Of a stretch of DNA of 47,827 nt, positions 35,501-43,507 are shown piece by piece (the stretch's first letter is position 1; each line of letters begins with the position of its first letter). The notes under the pieces were generated by a model. It did not search any database and was not told the DNA's origin. It saw only the letters and a list, made by a program, of their open reading frames with translations. The position numbers were made by a program, and so were the translations under genes. This DNA comes from Clostridia bacterium (lineage in GTDB: Bacteria > Bacillota > Clostridia > Christensenellales > DTU072): the NCBI GenBank assembly GCA_017476265.1, contig JAFVAC010000094.1:1-47827 (forward strand). The letters run 5' to 3'.

Positions 35501-38349
35501 ACCTTTTCGTATGCAAGGGCATACGTCTCATTATATATAGATACGTCGCTACCCGACACCGGGAAGACGTCGCTCCAACCGTTCTCTTCCACGACTTCGG
35601 CGGTCAATACGCCGTTGACGTAGAGGTTCTTGGCGAAATAGAAGGCTTTTCTCAACTTGTTGACGTTGGCGACCAAAGCGTCCCCTTCTCCGAGGAGCGC
35701 CCCGGCGACGACGACGTTTTCCACGTGGATGTCGGCAGCCCTATCCGCAGGTTCCGCTCCGGCAAGGATCGCTTTGACGATACGTTCGTTGAGCGTGAGC
35801 GTGTTGATCATGCCGGGAGCAAAGCCGTCCGCCAGTCCGTCCGCCAATGCGGGCACGGTGTAGTCACCGCCTTTCGCGTTGGGATAGAAAGCGAGGATCG
35901 TCTTTTCGCCCAGCGTATACAGGACGCCGGCGTCGGACTCGAACTTCACGTTGCCGGAGGCGACGTTCACGGCGCGCAGCGCGGTCAGATACTTGAGGTT
36001 GTTGACGTTCTCGATCGAAGCGAGTTCCGTGGACAGTTCGATCGTGCGCAGAGCATACAGACCGATGGGAGAACTCTCTTCATCGATCGTCAAAACGTCG
36101 GTCGTATCGACGACGAACGTCTTGATCCCTTTGCCAAAAGTCAACGTGGTCAATTTGCCGTCGAGAAGGATATCCGACAGACGGAAAGACAAGGCTGTTT
36201 CGCCGTCTTCATAGACCGTCTCGGTCGAGAGGCTCAAAGAAGTGAGATCTTCCATCCCGGCAAAAGCAAAGCTATAGCCGTCGTTCTCCGCGGTGACGAT
36301 CGACTTGAGTTTCGGCAAGGACAGAGTGGAAAGAGCGGCCCCCGAAAAAGCGGAATCGCCGACGGATTCCACCGACTCCAGTCCGTCGATAGAAGCGATA
36401 TTGCTACCGCAGAAGGCTTCGTCCCCTATCGTCTTGACGCCGGAAGGCAAGGTCACGGCGACGATGTTTTCGGTGCCGTTGAAGGTTTGTTTCGGCAGCG
36501 TCGTGAAAGTGCCTTGACCGGACTTGAAGGTGACGGAGATCTCGGCGTAGACCTCTTCTTCGTCCTCGCCGGACAAGAGGACCGTACCGGCGTCCATGAA
36601 GACGCCGTCGCCTAAGGTCGTAAGGGCGGGCAATTCGACGTCGGACCCGAAGATCGCTCCGCTGAACGCGCCTTCACCGATCTTTTTCACGCTGTCGGGA
36701 ATGACGATGCGGGAGATGGTCCTTCCGGCGAAGGCTCTGCTTTCGATCTCGGTGACGGGGGTCCCGTCGGGGGTCTTTTCCGGAATGAAGATGGCGGTCG
36801 CGCTCCCGGTGTACGCCTTGACGACGCCGCCTTCGATCGTCAGATCGGACGTGCCTCTTTCCGCATTGACGACGGTGACGATAAACTCGTGCGGGTTGCT
36901 CCCCAATATCTCTCCGAGGACTACGCCCGTAGCGGTGACGTCGGAGCCGTCGTATTCTATTCTTTCTATCTCAAATCCGGCATAGTCGTCGTTGCCTCTC
37001 TTGATCGCCTCCAACTTTTCGGAGACGTAATCGAAGTCGATCTTGTCGGAATACAGAGTCGTGTTGTCGTATCTCTCCTCGACGATGGGGCGACCGCTGT
37101 TGGGATCGCGGAGGTCGAAGTTATAGATCAGTTTGACCGGAGCGGACTTCTTGTTGTAGACCGCTTCCAGCACGAGGTCGCGGTTGACGACCACGCTGCC
37201 GGTATATACGTTCCCTTCGTCGTCGCGCCAAGCGTTGTTGAAGGTGTACCCCGTCTTGGGGGCGGCGGAGGTGGGCAGGTTGTAGCGAGCCCCGGCGAGC
37301 AAAGTTTCGGAGGTGTGATCGCCGTTTTTGTAGCTGACGGTGAAGTTTCTGTCGGCGACGATCGCGACGAACTTCATATCGGTATATACGTTGGTGGAGG
37401 TGTTTTGCCATTCCACGAAGGTCAATCCGCGGAGGGTGATCGCGTTTTGCGCGGCGGTTTGTTTGGTGACGGAGGACCCGACCACCACGCTCTCGCTGAT
37501 GCCCAACGAGTAAGTGACTTCGGGCTTGGAGACAAAGGCGTAGCAGTACTCTACGGTCTTGGTCTTCTTTTGCGCGTTCATACGGACGGTGACGTTGTTG
37601 GTGACGACGTAGGTGTTGATATCGGGGGTCCAGGTGACGGTAGACGCGTCGTAGTCGGAGGGTACGGAGGTGTCGATACCGCTTAAGGAGATCTTATTGC
37701 CGTGCAGGACCTGTACCGTACCGCGATTGTCCCCGTCGGGTCCGATGAAAGTGACGGTATGGAAGTTCGCATTGTCGGCGTATTTTGCCTTAACGCTCAT
37801 ATCCTCTTGCACGGAGCGGAGCGCGCTCGTGGCGGAAGAAGCGTTGGAGACGAAGACCCATTCGACAAAGTCCTGTCCTTCCACTTTGGGCGCGGTGGGC
37901 GGAGTGACGGACTCTCCCCTGACCACGGTCTTAGCGACGATCTTGTTGTTTTCGCTGTCATAGAAAGTGACGGTGGCAACTTCCACGTCCTCTTCCACGA
38001 CCAGTACTTCAAAGGTAGCGGTCTTGCCTTGGTAATAGACGGTGACGCTCTTTTCGCCCGGGGTGTTGAGATCGTTCCTGACCTCGGCGGGGAGCATACT
38101 CCTCTGCAGATAGACCTCCACGGGCTCTGCGTCCTCCTCCTCGGAGACCGTAACGAGTAATTTTACTTTGCCGATCCAGTCGGTGTCGCCGACGCGGACC
38201 ACTGTCGGGACGGTCTCTTCGTCCAGAGTGATGCCGACGGCTTGTATCCCCTGCTGGCAGGCGGTCAGAGTAAACACGGCGAGCATGGCCACGATGACGA
38301 GCATCAGGACCGCGCCGAGTCGAAAACTCTTTTTGTTTGCTTTTTCCAT
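29530..38349 (-). CDS. 2939-residue BspA-type leucine-rich-repeat lipoprotein
   Basis: A giant surface lipoprotein: signal segment ending in LTAC (Cys31 lipidated). Order of parts: an Ig-like stretch (about 35-115), three or four InlB-type repeats (about 120-410), then BspA-like LRR_5 repeats in three blocks (about 500-1350, 1425-2040 and 2160-2830) with the recurring AF-x-x-C-x-x-L-x-x-V/I-x-LP-x-x-V/L-x-x-IG pattern. Single InlB-like units separate the blocks (about 1356-1420 and 2095-2156). A predicted helical insert spans about 2000-2090, a Glu-rich insert about 2285-2315, and a unique C-terminal domain of about 110 residues ends the protein. GGAGG precedes the start. It is transcribed alone from its own promoter. 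BspA proteins in other bacteria bind host matrix proteins or coaggregate; the ligand here is unknown. Confidence 0.88.
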   Translation of the reverse strand: MEKANKKSFRLGAVLMLVIVAMLAVFTLTACQQGIQAVGITLDEETVPTVVRVGDTDWIGKVKLLVTVSEEEDAEPVEVYLQRSMLPAEVRNDLNTPGEKSVTVYYQGKTATFEVLVVEEDVEVATVTFYDSENNKIVAKTVVRGESVTPPTAPKVEGQDFVEWVFVSNASSATSALRSVQEDMSVKAKYADNANFHTVTFIGPDGDNRGTVQVLHGNKISLSGIDTSVPSDYDASTVTWTPDINTYVVTNNVTVRMNAQKKTKTVEYCYAFVSKPEVTYSLGISESVVVGSSVTKQTAAQNAITLRGLTFVEWQNTSTNVYTDMKFVAIVADRNFTVSYKNGDHTSETLLAGARYNLPTSAAPKTGYTFNNAWRDDEGNVYTGSVVVNRDLVLEAVYNKKSAPVKLIYNFDLRDPNSGRPIVEERYDNTTLYSDKIDFDYVSEKLEAIKRGNDDYAGFEIERIEYDGSDVTATGVVLGEILGSNPHEFIVTVVNAERGTSDLTIEGGVVKAYTGSATAIFIPEKTPDGTPVTEIESRAFAGRTISRIVIPDSVKKIGEGAFSGAIFGSDVELPALTTLGDGVFMDAGTVLLSGEDEEEVYAEISVTFKSGQGTFTTLPKQTFNGTENIVAVTLPSGVKTIGDEAFCGSNIASIDGLESVESVGDSAFSGAALSTLSLPKLKSIVTAENDGYSFAFAGMEDLTSLSLSTETVYEDGETALSFRLSDILLDGKLTTLTFGKGIKTFVVDTTDVLTIDEESSPIGLYALRTIELSTELASIENVNNLKYLTALRAVNVASGNVKFESDAGVLYTLGEKTILAFYPNAKGGDYTVPALADGLADGFAPGMINTLTLNERIVKAILAGAEPADRAADIHVENVVVAGALLGEGDALVANVNKLRKAFYFAKNLYVNGVLTAEVVEENGWSDVFPVSGSDVSIYNETYALAYEKVYDAEKKASARILFGDISATEIVVPATIDGLRVTEIGAGAFSGYSRLEKLTIQAELKVFGKDALKGATALSEITVASWTEKATVAASAFDDTLWAKSKNLLVLGGKLIKYNNFAADEEKGISTDLVAEDFGGAKEIPDGFFKDMSNLTSVVLPASMEVIGKEAFAKSGVKSIDLADVRKIGDGAFAETSYLTKIEIVNVSEMGEGVFKNSNGLKEALVTATINKGYLPVETFSGCASLTKVTFGEGSLIGLAQDQYGASNAFYGCVALADVDFLATVSEIPDGAFSGCAALRAVDFTKTAVTYIGDLAFSDCTGLEAIVISSKVDQIGALAFGGCSLLKAVRFVANGGILAPTHEALGADVFPVDSAEVTYTYKIYIASSASATNISSYSARIVRELPKVDFKMYPGYAANGSLGLIDEETIYMDKAPDAPAFDGFVFDAWYYKQNETYKKVEFPYSVVADVTFFARYFNEQAGSIVESDLVLDEEAGTYALVSYENATDDAAYIPAVFDGHPITVVYAGAFADCTNLTELVLPEGVKVIKKGTPADPDAMPLYLKKIVVPSTVTEIEDGAFANMTNLDFEFAEGSKLVNASKAAFEGTKWYLDKKATAEEGGNNGFIIAGHLAIEYLAEGKQIELPSDLYKLADGLFKNNTNIEEIVINNALAYIGDECFLNATNLAYVTYADTTVNNEVDGGNHNSALVYATAESFEGTKWLSGKNKAIIGTIFLKYNGLDGEDAVTIPDYVTVINANAFRGDGTVKEVRFGAQSSLVKIGDYAFAESKLTKVELPAVEEMGVGVYAGCVALRAADLSKVLFDTLPERTFDGDMSLASLTVSDQVTLLGTHSLRGCVALETIVADGIVRTDAFVENGLIDTAFYNVEETEEAQYLVLGKVLVKYIPGTVAAEEEIVAIVPDGVEVILAGVFQYTDIAVVRIPASVRVIEQNAFLYASSLTQVVFDVEEEEVSGLTEIGDMAFAFAGNLSTMVLPVGLEKIGDSAFRNTALTDADIPAAVTTIGKRAFYASKVESVVIGTGVTFIGEEAFGSCANLHKISIDFDSEVMDELNANIEEYVKSRVDVAIELGERTDEYSVQDFETYVEKIFAKATASAKIRTYVDTQLYNYVTNSTDARVRAWRNDIIEIYTKGDYPQVNFDNNDYYMPAFQQEIITELGVPAKTGNTFMGWYLSYVDGRYSDPLVLPYEVYVNTTIYAKWFVNALADDSEGDGLSFRTDGESYVVTAVVPNEETEESGVLYIPSKVGGLPVTGIDLTADVPGVTKVVLTNASAFDGMESNMFAHFPDLKEIELLSDDAEESDMIVEDGVLYNKDKTVLISYLVTYKQPAVEESDEATEEEPAVEETEKEIATEFVVPDTVEEILPNAFRNSGLTKITLSASVTKIGVAAFNASLEEIEFAEGIRLVDADSRSFDNTVWYLGKDGSVPAARTDYVVQGSTVGFFYSAGNMLLRYKQEAQANALVIPNSLNGFDLTVIAGYLYAEARENGSVQDVNFETMTLPNRLEKINSDAFVKINVRVNITTASTVLNDIADDAFTHTTYYKNNNSDMIRLGNVLLKWITTASNITVPEGIVSISNDAFNSSQVQRLVLPSTLKYIGDRAFYNCAGLTSVTLPDSVEVIGKEAFAICQSLTTVVFNVGSSALTEIGEQAFESCRNLTGVELPYRLESLGDRAFENCIHLTKVTFDYFTEENVDNAVVTTLQEKSKMTYLGEGVFENCRELVAISIPNGISAIKAGAFRNCTALKSATFDVDLSKVTVIETEAFAGCSSLGGEINISAPSLVTLVLPNSLVRIAESAFKDCESLFGVRINYNVRYIENAVFSGCANLTKIDVYSSTPASIEASSFNRGDSVYKLRIYVANSPSGNVKANYKREWATYAANIYERNEVPTLYYTAVVEGRTVSSNGIETDIVVGPSWNYNGTNYDNWIFAQFATVADGTTTIDSRASRLETNVSSGNYAVIQGNYVIVILDYDEVRLRATV

Positions 38350-38351
38350 AC

Positions 38352-38372
38352 TGTAAAACCTCCGTTTTTACA
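38352..38372 (-). promoter_or_regulatory. Shine-Dalgarno presented in a hairpin loop (giant lipoprotein leader)
   Basis: On the minus strand TGTAAAA and TTTTACA flank ACGGAGG, so the ribosome site sits in a 7-nt loop on a 7-bp stem ending two bases before the ATG. Confidence 0.5.
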
Positions 38373-38406
38373 ACGTCGCGCACTGTACATACCTACAGTT
38401 ATTATA

Positions 38407-38435
38407 ACTATATCACAAACGACTTCTTTTGGCAA
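38407..38435 (-). promoter_or_regulatory. Promoter of the giant lipoprotein gene
   Basis: Minus strand TTGCCA (38430-38435), 17 nt, TATAGT (38407-38412). A TATAAT overlaps just downstream but has no -35 box at the right distance. Confidence 0.55.
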
Positions 38436-38506
38436 GAGGCAATTTCGCATTTAATATATATATTATAAGAAAATTCTTTTAAAGAGCGGTTCTGCTTTCG
38501 CCTTAT

Positions 38507-38530
38507 AAAAAAATCCCCGTCTTCACGGGG
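38507..38530 (-). terminator. Terminator of the YcxB-like gene
   Basis: CCCCGT (38515-38520) and ACGGGG (38525-38530) form the stem; on the minus strand it is followed by ATTTTTTT. Confidence 0.8.
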
Positions 38531-38557
38531 AGAAAAAGCGTTCGATTTTTTTGCTGT

Positions 38558-39115
38558 TTAACCGTCGATTTTGATCTTTTTCTTTTTCGGAAAAATACGC
38601 TTGACCGTCTTGAATTTGAACTTTTCTTGCGGGACGTGTTCCTTCAAAAAGAGGACAAAATCATCAAAATTTTCGGTCTTTTCTCTCGGAAAATAATAAA
38701 ATATAGCCATAACCGCATAAATATAGACGAAATTCTTGCGGATCACAACGGCTTCTATTTTTTTATATTCGTGTATCTCGGTCAAGAGCGTTTCTCCGCC
38801 TTTTCCCAAAAAATCGACGCTGACCGCCTCGTCGCCGAAATCAAGCCTTGCGCCGTACACGCCCTGCTTGTCGTGGTCGGACTTCCAGCCGGCGACCGTC
38901 GTCCACACGAACAGGATCACCGTCAAAAGCAGTACGAGCAACGTCACGCCGAACAAAATCAGAATGAGGATGCTGTCGGCAAGGAAGTACAACAAAAGCG
39001 CCGCCGTCAACAAAAAAGCGAGCAAGATCGTCTCCCGCAAACCGAAGTACCTACGCATGTAGTACATACTGCACTTGTAGTACTCTTTTTTATCCGACTT
39101 CATTTCCAGTTGCAC
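38558..39115 (-). CDS. YcxB-like membrane protein
   Basis: A 185-residue protein with two close hydrophobic segments (about residues 25-70) and a C-terminal cytoplasmic beta-rich domain of the YcxB type: GARLDFGDEAVSVDF, then Y-x-x-I-EAVVIRKNFVYIY and FPREKTENFDDFVLFLKEH. YcxB-like proteins are small, widespread in Bacillota and of unknown function. I prefer the GTG start at 39115, because GGAGGT lies 5 nt upstream; the frame is open further up, and ATG 39103 is a later alternative with poor spacing. It stands alone between the giant lipoprotein and locus B on the same strand. Confidence 0.65.
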   Translation of the reverse strand: MQLEMKSDKKEYYKCSMYYMRRYFGLRETILLAFLLTAALLLYFLADSILILILFGVTLLVLLLTVILFVWTTVAGWKSDHDKQGVYGARLDFGDEAVSVDFLGKGGETLLTEIHEYKKIEAVVIRKNFVYIYAVMAIFYYFPREKTENFDDFVLFLKEHVPQEKFKFKTVKRIFPKKKKIKIDG

Positions 39116-39260
39116 ACGCCACCTCCGAATGGGCTCTTTTATCATACTACTACGCAAACAAAAAAAACGCAAGAATTATTTCGGCGGCGTGGGTGTGACA
39201 GGCGTATTTAGGTGCCCCAAACGGCTTGATCGTCATCCTGCAATTTGCCCATAGGGCCAA

Positions 39261-39289
39261 CTGCAAATTTGCCAACGGCAAATCTGCAG
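39261..39289. repeat. Intergenic hairpin, 13-bp arms
   Basis: CTGCAAATTTGCC (39261-39273) and GGCAAATCTGCAG (39277-39289) pair at 12 of 13 positions around AAC. A third related piece, CAATTTGCC, lies just before. It lies between the locus B Ig gene and the YcxB-like gene. The rest of 39173-39369 shows nothing I can support. Confidence 0.6.
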
Positions 39290-39369
39290 ATCGCTTATGC
39301 AAAATTGCGCGCCGTCAGGCATATCGCGCCGGTAGGCATCTCACGTCCAACGGACATATCCCGCCGTCT

Positions 39370-41835
39370 TCAGACTGCATTTTTTCCTCGTCTCAACTTC
39401 TCGAAAGCGTATTTATCCGCGACGAATTTATCCTTCGGTCCGATGTTCTCGTCCACTTCGTACAGGTAGACGTTAATGCGGTACAGTTCGTGCCCGAGGA
39501 AGGGTTTGACGATATTGGTGTAGTCGTCCAGCATTGCCAGCGGGAAGGTTTTGAAGCGCGGGTCCTCAAAGGTCGGCTCGGTAGTGCAGATATTGAGCGC
39601 GCCGGAAGTGATGACCCCGAGATGGATATAATTCGCGTCCTCCTCTCGGTAGCAGATCCTGTCATATTTCGACTTCGCCAGTTCGTCGGATAAGAAGGTT
39701 GTTATCAATCGTCTGAAGAGGGCGTTCGCTTGGTCGTTGCCGGGTAAGAACTCCCTCCCGAGCATAGCGTCGGAGGTGATGTTCTGCCAGTTGTAGACGT
39801 CAAAGAATCCCGTCTGATGAAAAGTACTCTGCCGGGTGAGCGCGCTCCCGTCGTTTTCACATGCAAAAGTGGATATGCCGATCGCCGGCGCGATGACGTC
39901 GCTGATGATGCAATCGTTGACGGTGACGTCGCCGTAGATGTAGCGGTAGTAGTACTTGCCGTCCTCCCGACGGATCGCGATGACGCGGTTGTTGGGGATA
40001 TACACGCCGAAGTTGCTGGCGTTACGCATAATGCACCCGTCGAAGGTGACTTCCGCCCGCGTCACCGCGGCGCAGTAGTAGCAGTTTTCCAAAATAGAAT
40101 ACTCCACGTGCACGCCTTCCAGGTAGCCGTAGTCCTCCCAGTATTGTTCCTCCTGCGAGCCGATCCAGAGCGCGGCGCCGTGCAGACCGTTGGGAGTGTT
40201 GATCTTGACTCCGTCGTCCCCGCGGATGTAGGCGTTGGTGACGAGGACGCCGCTGTTCTTCACTTGTATGATGGCTTCCTCCGCCTCTTTTTCCGTCGCG
40301 GATACGTCCAACATATAGCCGTTGCCGTACCAATCTGCGACGATCGTCAAGAGTCCGTCCTCCGCCGCCGAAGCGATATCCTTACGCAGGGCGATCACTC
40401 GGCCTTCGGACGAAGCGCGGACGACGTCGGCATACGAGTAGCAGTTGATCCCGTCAACAAGCGTAAAGTGCCTGTTGGCTCTCGCGGAGACGGACAAAAA
40501 TGCGGAGTGATGCGCCGTCACCGATACGGTCACGACGGTGGGCTCCTCCACCGTCTTTTTGACGATCAACGTGTGGTCTTCCGTCACTTCCACAAGATCC
40601 GGGTGAGAGACCGTCAGCTCGAAGTCCTCCCAGTCGGCGTCAACGGGGTACTGAATGGAAAGCGGCACGCGGACGCCTCTTATTCCCTCCGCCGCATACT
40701 CTTGCGTCCCATAGACGGACTCCTGCGCGATCCCGCGTCTGTCGTCCGCGTCCACCGTGTTGAGTCGAACGTATGAGACGGGTTGAACTACGACAAAGTC
40801 CTCGCTTACGGTACCCAATTCACTCAATACGGTCACCTTAAATGTGCCTTTTGTGCTGAACGTAACTCTTCCGTCTTCCTCGGTCGCTCCCTCGGAGACC
40901 GTCACTTCCGCCTGCGGCGTACCCGCGCGCAAGTCGTCCGTATAGACCGCCTCGACGTACAACGGGACCTTGCCGGCGGAATAGACTCTTTCTTTGAGCA
41001 GATCGGCGTTTTTGATCGTCACGCCGTCTTCCGCACGTCGGATCGTAAGAAGTTGTCCCCCGATAGTGAGTTCGGCGACGTCGCCCTCGAGCGTGATCAC
41101 GTTCCCGTCCACCGTCGCGCCGCTTTGAGCCGTCGCCTCGGTGACGCCCAGGTCGCCGAACGTGAGACTCGTCCGGGAAGTCGTCACAGTCGACCCGAAC
41201 CTACTGACAGAGGGCGTGACCTCGATGGTCCTTGTGAAGGTATGCCCTTGTGCGGACGCGGTGATCTCCGCCGTCCCGGGGGACTTCCCTTTCAAAATGC
41301 CGTTCTTATCGACTTCCAAAATAAAAGGCTCAGACGAAGTCCACTCCACGTCGTACACTTCGGCGTCCACGGGGTCGAGGACGGCGGTCAGTTCCGCCCG
41401 GTCTCCCACCGCAAGCGTCGTCGGCGCCGTAAAGGTCAGCCCTTTCATCTCGTCGCATTTGACGTAAAAGTTGGCTCTGGCGGTCTTTCTGCCCTCGACG
41501 GTGGTCACGACCGCGTCAAAGGCGCAATAGGTGGAAAAACGGACCAGTCCGTCCTGTATGGTCACCGGCTCCTCGATCTCATCGCCGAAGCAGACGACGT
41601 TCTCTATCGACCACTCCACATCGCGGTTCCTGGCGGCGGTGGGATAGACCGTCGCAGTGAGCGAAAAACTGCCTTGCGACAGCCCGATCTCCATAGTCTT
41701 GTTCTCTTCCACGTTGAGCTCCACGCTCTCCACGGCAATATACACCTCGTGCGCGATCACACCGGTGGCAAGCAGGACGCTCGCCACGATGATGAGGGGC
41801 AAAAGTAAAAGCATCGCTACGACTATTTTTTTCAT
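39370..41835 (-). CDS. Membrane-anchored Ig-like / beta-helix surface protein (locus B)
   Basis: An 821-residue protein with an N-terminal hydrophobic segment (about 4-28, no lipobox), then several bacterial Ig-like domains. The first (about 36-120) has VELNVEENKTMEI, LTATVYPTAARNRDVEWS and QDGLVRFS; a second Big_2-like domain (about 128-205) has PVDAEVYDVEWTSSEPFILEVDKNGILKGKSPGTAEITA; further beta-rich domains follow to about 460. Residues about 470-720 look like a right-handed beta-helix (GVLVTNAYIRG, VEYSILENCYY, VTFDGCIMRNASNFGVYI, VTVNDCIISDVIAPAIGI). GGAGGG precedes the start, 10 nt after the permease stop. It combines in one protein the two parts that locus A keeps in two genes. Confidence 0.78.
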   Translation of the reverse strand: MKKIVVAMLLLLPLIIVASVLLATGVIAHEVYIAVESVELNVEENKTMEIGLSQGSFSLTATVYPTAARNRDVEWSIENVVCFGDEIEEPVTIQDGLVRFSTYCAFDAVVTTVEGRKTARANFYVKCDEMKGLTFTAPTTLAVGDRAELTAVLDPVDAEVYDVEWTSSEPFILEVDKNGILKGKSPGTAEITASAQGHTFTRTIEVTPSVSRFGSTVTTSRTSLTFGDLGVTEATAQSGATVDGNVITLEGDVAELTIGGQLLTIRRAEDGVTIKNADLLKERVYSAGKVPLYVEAVYTDDLRAGTPQAEVTVSEGATEEDGRVTFSTKGTFKVTVLSELGTVSEDFVVVQPVSYVRLNTVDADDRRGIAQESVYGTQEYAAEGIRGVRVPLSIQYPVDADWEDFELTVSHPDLVEVTEDHTLIVKKTVEEPTVVTVSVTAHHSAFLSVSARANRHFTLVDGINCYSYADVVRASSEGRVIALRKDIASAAEDGLLTIVADWYGNGYMLDVSATEKEAEEAIIQVKNSGVLVTNAYIRGDDGVKINTPNGLHGAALWIGSQEEQYWEDYGYLEGVHVEYSILENCYYCAAVTRAEVTFDGCIMRNASNFGVYIPNNRVIAIRREDGKYYYRYIYGDVTVNDCIISDVIAPAIGISTFACENDGSALTRQSTFHQTGFFDVYNWQNITSDAMLGREFLPGNDQANALFRRLITTFLSDELAKSKYDRICYREEDANYIHLGVITSGALNICTTEPTFEDPRFKTFPLAMLDDYTNIVKPFLGHELYRINVYLYEVDENIGPKDKFVADKYAFEKLRRGKNAV

Positions 41836-41845
41836 ATTCCCCTCC

Positions 41846-43507
41846 TTACGGCACGATCTTTTGATACTTCTTGTCCACCGTCAAAAAGAGCGTAAGGACG
41901 CTCGCGGCGGCGATAACAAGACTCACCCCGGCGAGGATGAGATACAGTCCCCTCGTCCCGGAACTGTACCCGCCGATGGGCAAGTAGGTCAGGATCATAC
42001 ATACCAGTCCGTACAGGACCGCCACGACTATGCCGAGGATCATCGAGTTGGAGACGTTTTTGTTGACTTTTGTCAGCTCCCCCTCGCCATTGACTACAAA
42101 TGTGGGTGACCGAAGATCGGACAGGATCGCCACGGCGGTCTGCGCCACAATGATAAGCAGCGAGATGAAAAAGATCGCTATGACGTCCACGAACCCGATA
42201 TATCCGCCGTACTTTTCCCCGCCGAAAGCCGCCCAGGTCACCAGAGTGGACAAGAGACTGCTCCCGCCCGCCACCATGATATAGAGCAAAAATTTGGCAA
42301 AGATCTGCGTCTTGTATGGCACGGGGAAGATCTTGGTCAGATAAAAAGTCTCGCCGTTTCTGCTGATCGTCGTCGACGCGAAGCTGACGATGATGGTATC
42401 AAAGATCAACACGACCATCAGGGTCAATCCGGGTATGATCGCGCCGCCCACCGCCGAGTCTCCGACCGCCACGGCGAGATCGTTGCAGAAATACACCATA
42501 AGAGGCGCCGCGATCGCCATCGCCAGGTACTGGAAGGAGTAGTTGAAGGAGCGGAAAATGACCCGCAGTTCGTTATAAAAAATCGCCGAGAAAGGAGAGT
42601 TTATTTTCGTCGTCTTCGGCGGACGCTTCGTGAAAGTCTCTTTGCCCTTCTCCAGACTCTTGAGTAAAGTGTGGTAGTAGCTCTTTTTCGACAAAAGGAT
42701 ACTGACGGCGCCGATCAAAAGCGTCACGCCCACCGTCAAAGGGATATTGAGCAAGAGCCGCTCCCTGTACAAGACGTTGGCGAACCAACTCGCCGGGACC
42801 AGCGAGGACGCGATCGACTTGATCTTGAGGAGAACTTCTTCGCTGAAAAAGACGTTGGACTCCGAAGTCTGATAGTACTCCAATATGCCCCGAAGCACCA
42901 GCATATACGCCGAAAACGCCGCCACCATCAAAACGATGATGAGGACCAACTTCAGTCCGAACTTGTTGCGGACGGTGTTGTTGACGTGCATGACGGGCAC
43001 GGCGATTAGATTCGCCAAAAAGAAGGGCAGAATGGACGAATACAGCGCAGTAGCCACCGCCGCGATATAAAAGCCCCAATGCTGGGCGGTAAAGACGCCG
43101 TAGTAGATGTAGAACGGCAACGTAAACAGTAGCGCAAGGAGCACGTTCTTCAAAAACACGAAGGCAGCCTTCGCCGAAAACAGCTCCATTCCGTCGATGG
43201 GGAAGCGCAATAACAGTTCGTTGTCCACGTCGTAGTAGAGGGACTTGATGAGCCCGCCGCAGGACACGCACAACTCCACCGCCATACCGGCGAGCGTCGT
43301 GACCACGAGGTATTCGTATTGCATCGGGACCGACCCGCGCAGGATCATCTTGGACACGAAATATGTCCCAATGATAAAGATCGCGTAGATGATGGCGTCG
43401 AACAAAAGATTGAGGATGACCCCCCCTATCGCCTTTTTCCCATTGACGCCGTTGAGTCCGAATTGCCCCCTGATCTCCATCTTGAGTGTGATCAGAAAGT
43501 TATTCAT
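41846..43507 (-). CDS. Large ABC-2-type permease (locus B)
   Basis: A 553-residue membrane protein with two halves of about six hydrophobic segments and a basic linker (KGKETFTKRPPKTTK, about residues 286-300). It is paralogous to the locus A permease: FYNELRVIFRSFNYSFQ, ISRNGETFYLTKIFPVPYKTQIFAKFLLY and DLRSPTFVVNGEGELTKVNKNVSNS match its counterparts in order and spacing. The start has GGGAGGG upstream and overlaps the ATPase stop by 8 nt, exactly as in locus A. It should form a transporter with that ATPase. The substrate is unknown. Confidence 0.82.
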   Translation of the reverse strand: MNNFLITLKMEIRGQFGLNGVNGKKAIGGVILNLLFDAIIYAIFIIGTYFVSKMILRGSVPMQYEYLVVTTLAGMAVELCVSCGGLIKSLYYDVDNELLLRFPIDGMELFSAKAAFVFLKNVLLALLFTLPFYIYYGVFTAQHWGFYIAAVATALYSSILPFFLANLIAVPVMHVNNTVRNKFGLKLVLIIVLMVAAFSAYMLVLRGILEYYQTSESNVFFSEEVLLKIKSIASSLVPASWFANVLYRERLLLNIPLTVGVTLLIGAVSILLSKKSYYHTLLKSLEKGKETFTKRPPKTTKINSPFSAIFYNELRVIFRSFNYSFQYLAMAIAAPLMVYFCNDLAVAVGDSAVGGAIIPGLTLMVVLIFDTIIVSFASTTISRNGETFYLTKIFPVPYKTQIFAKFLLYIMVAGGSSLLSTLVTWAAFGGEKYGGYIGFVDVIAIFFISLLIIVAQTAVAILSDLRSPTFVVNGEGELTKVNKNVSNSMILGIVVAVLYGLVCMILTYLPIGGYSSGTRGLYLILAGVSLVIAAASVLTLFLTVDKKYQKIVP

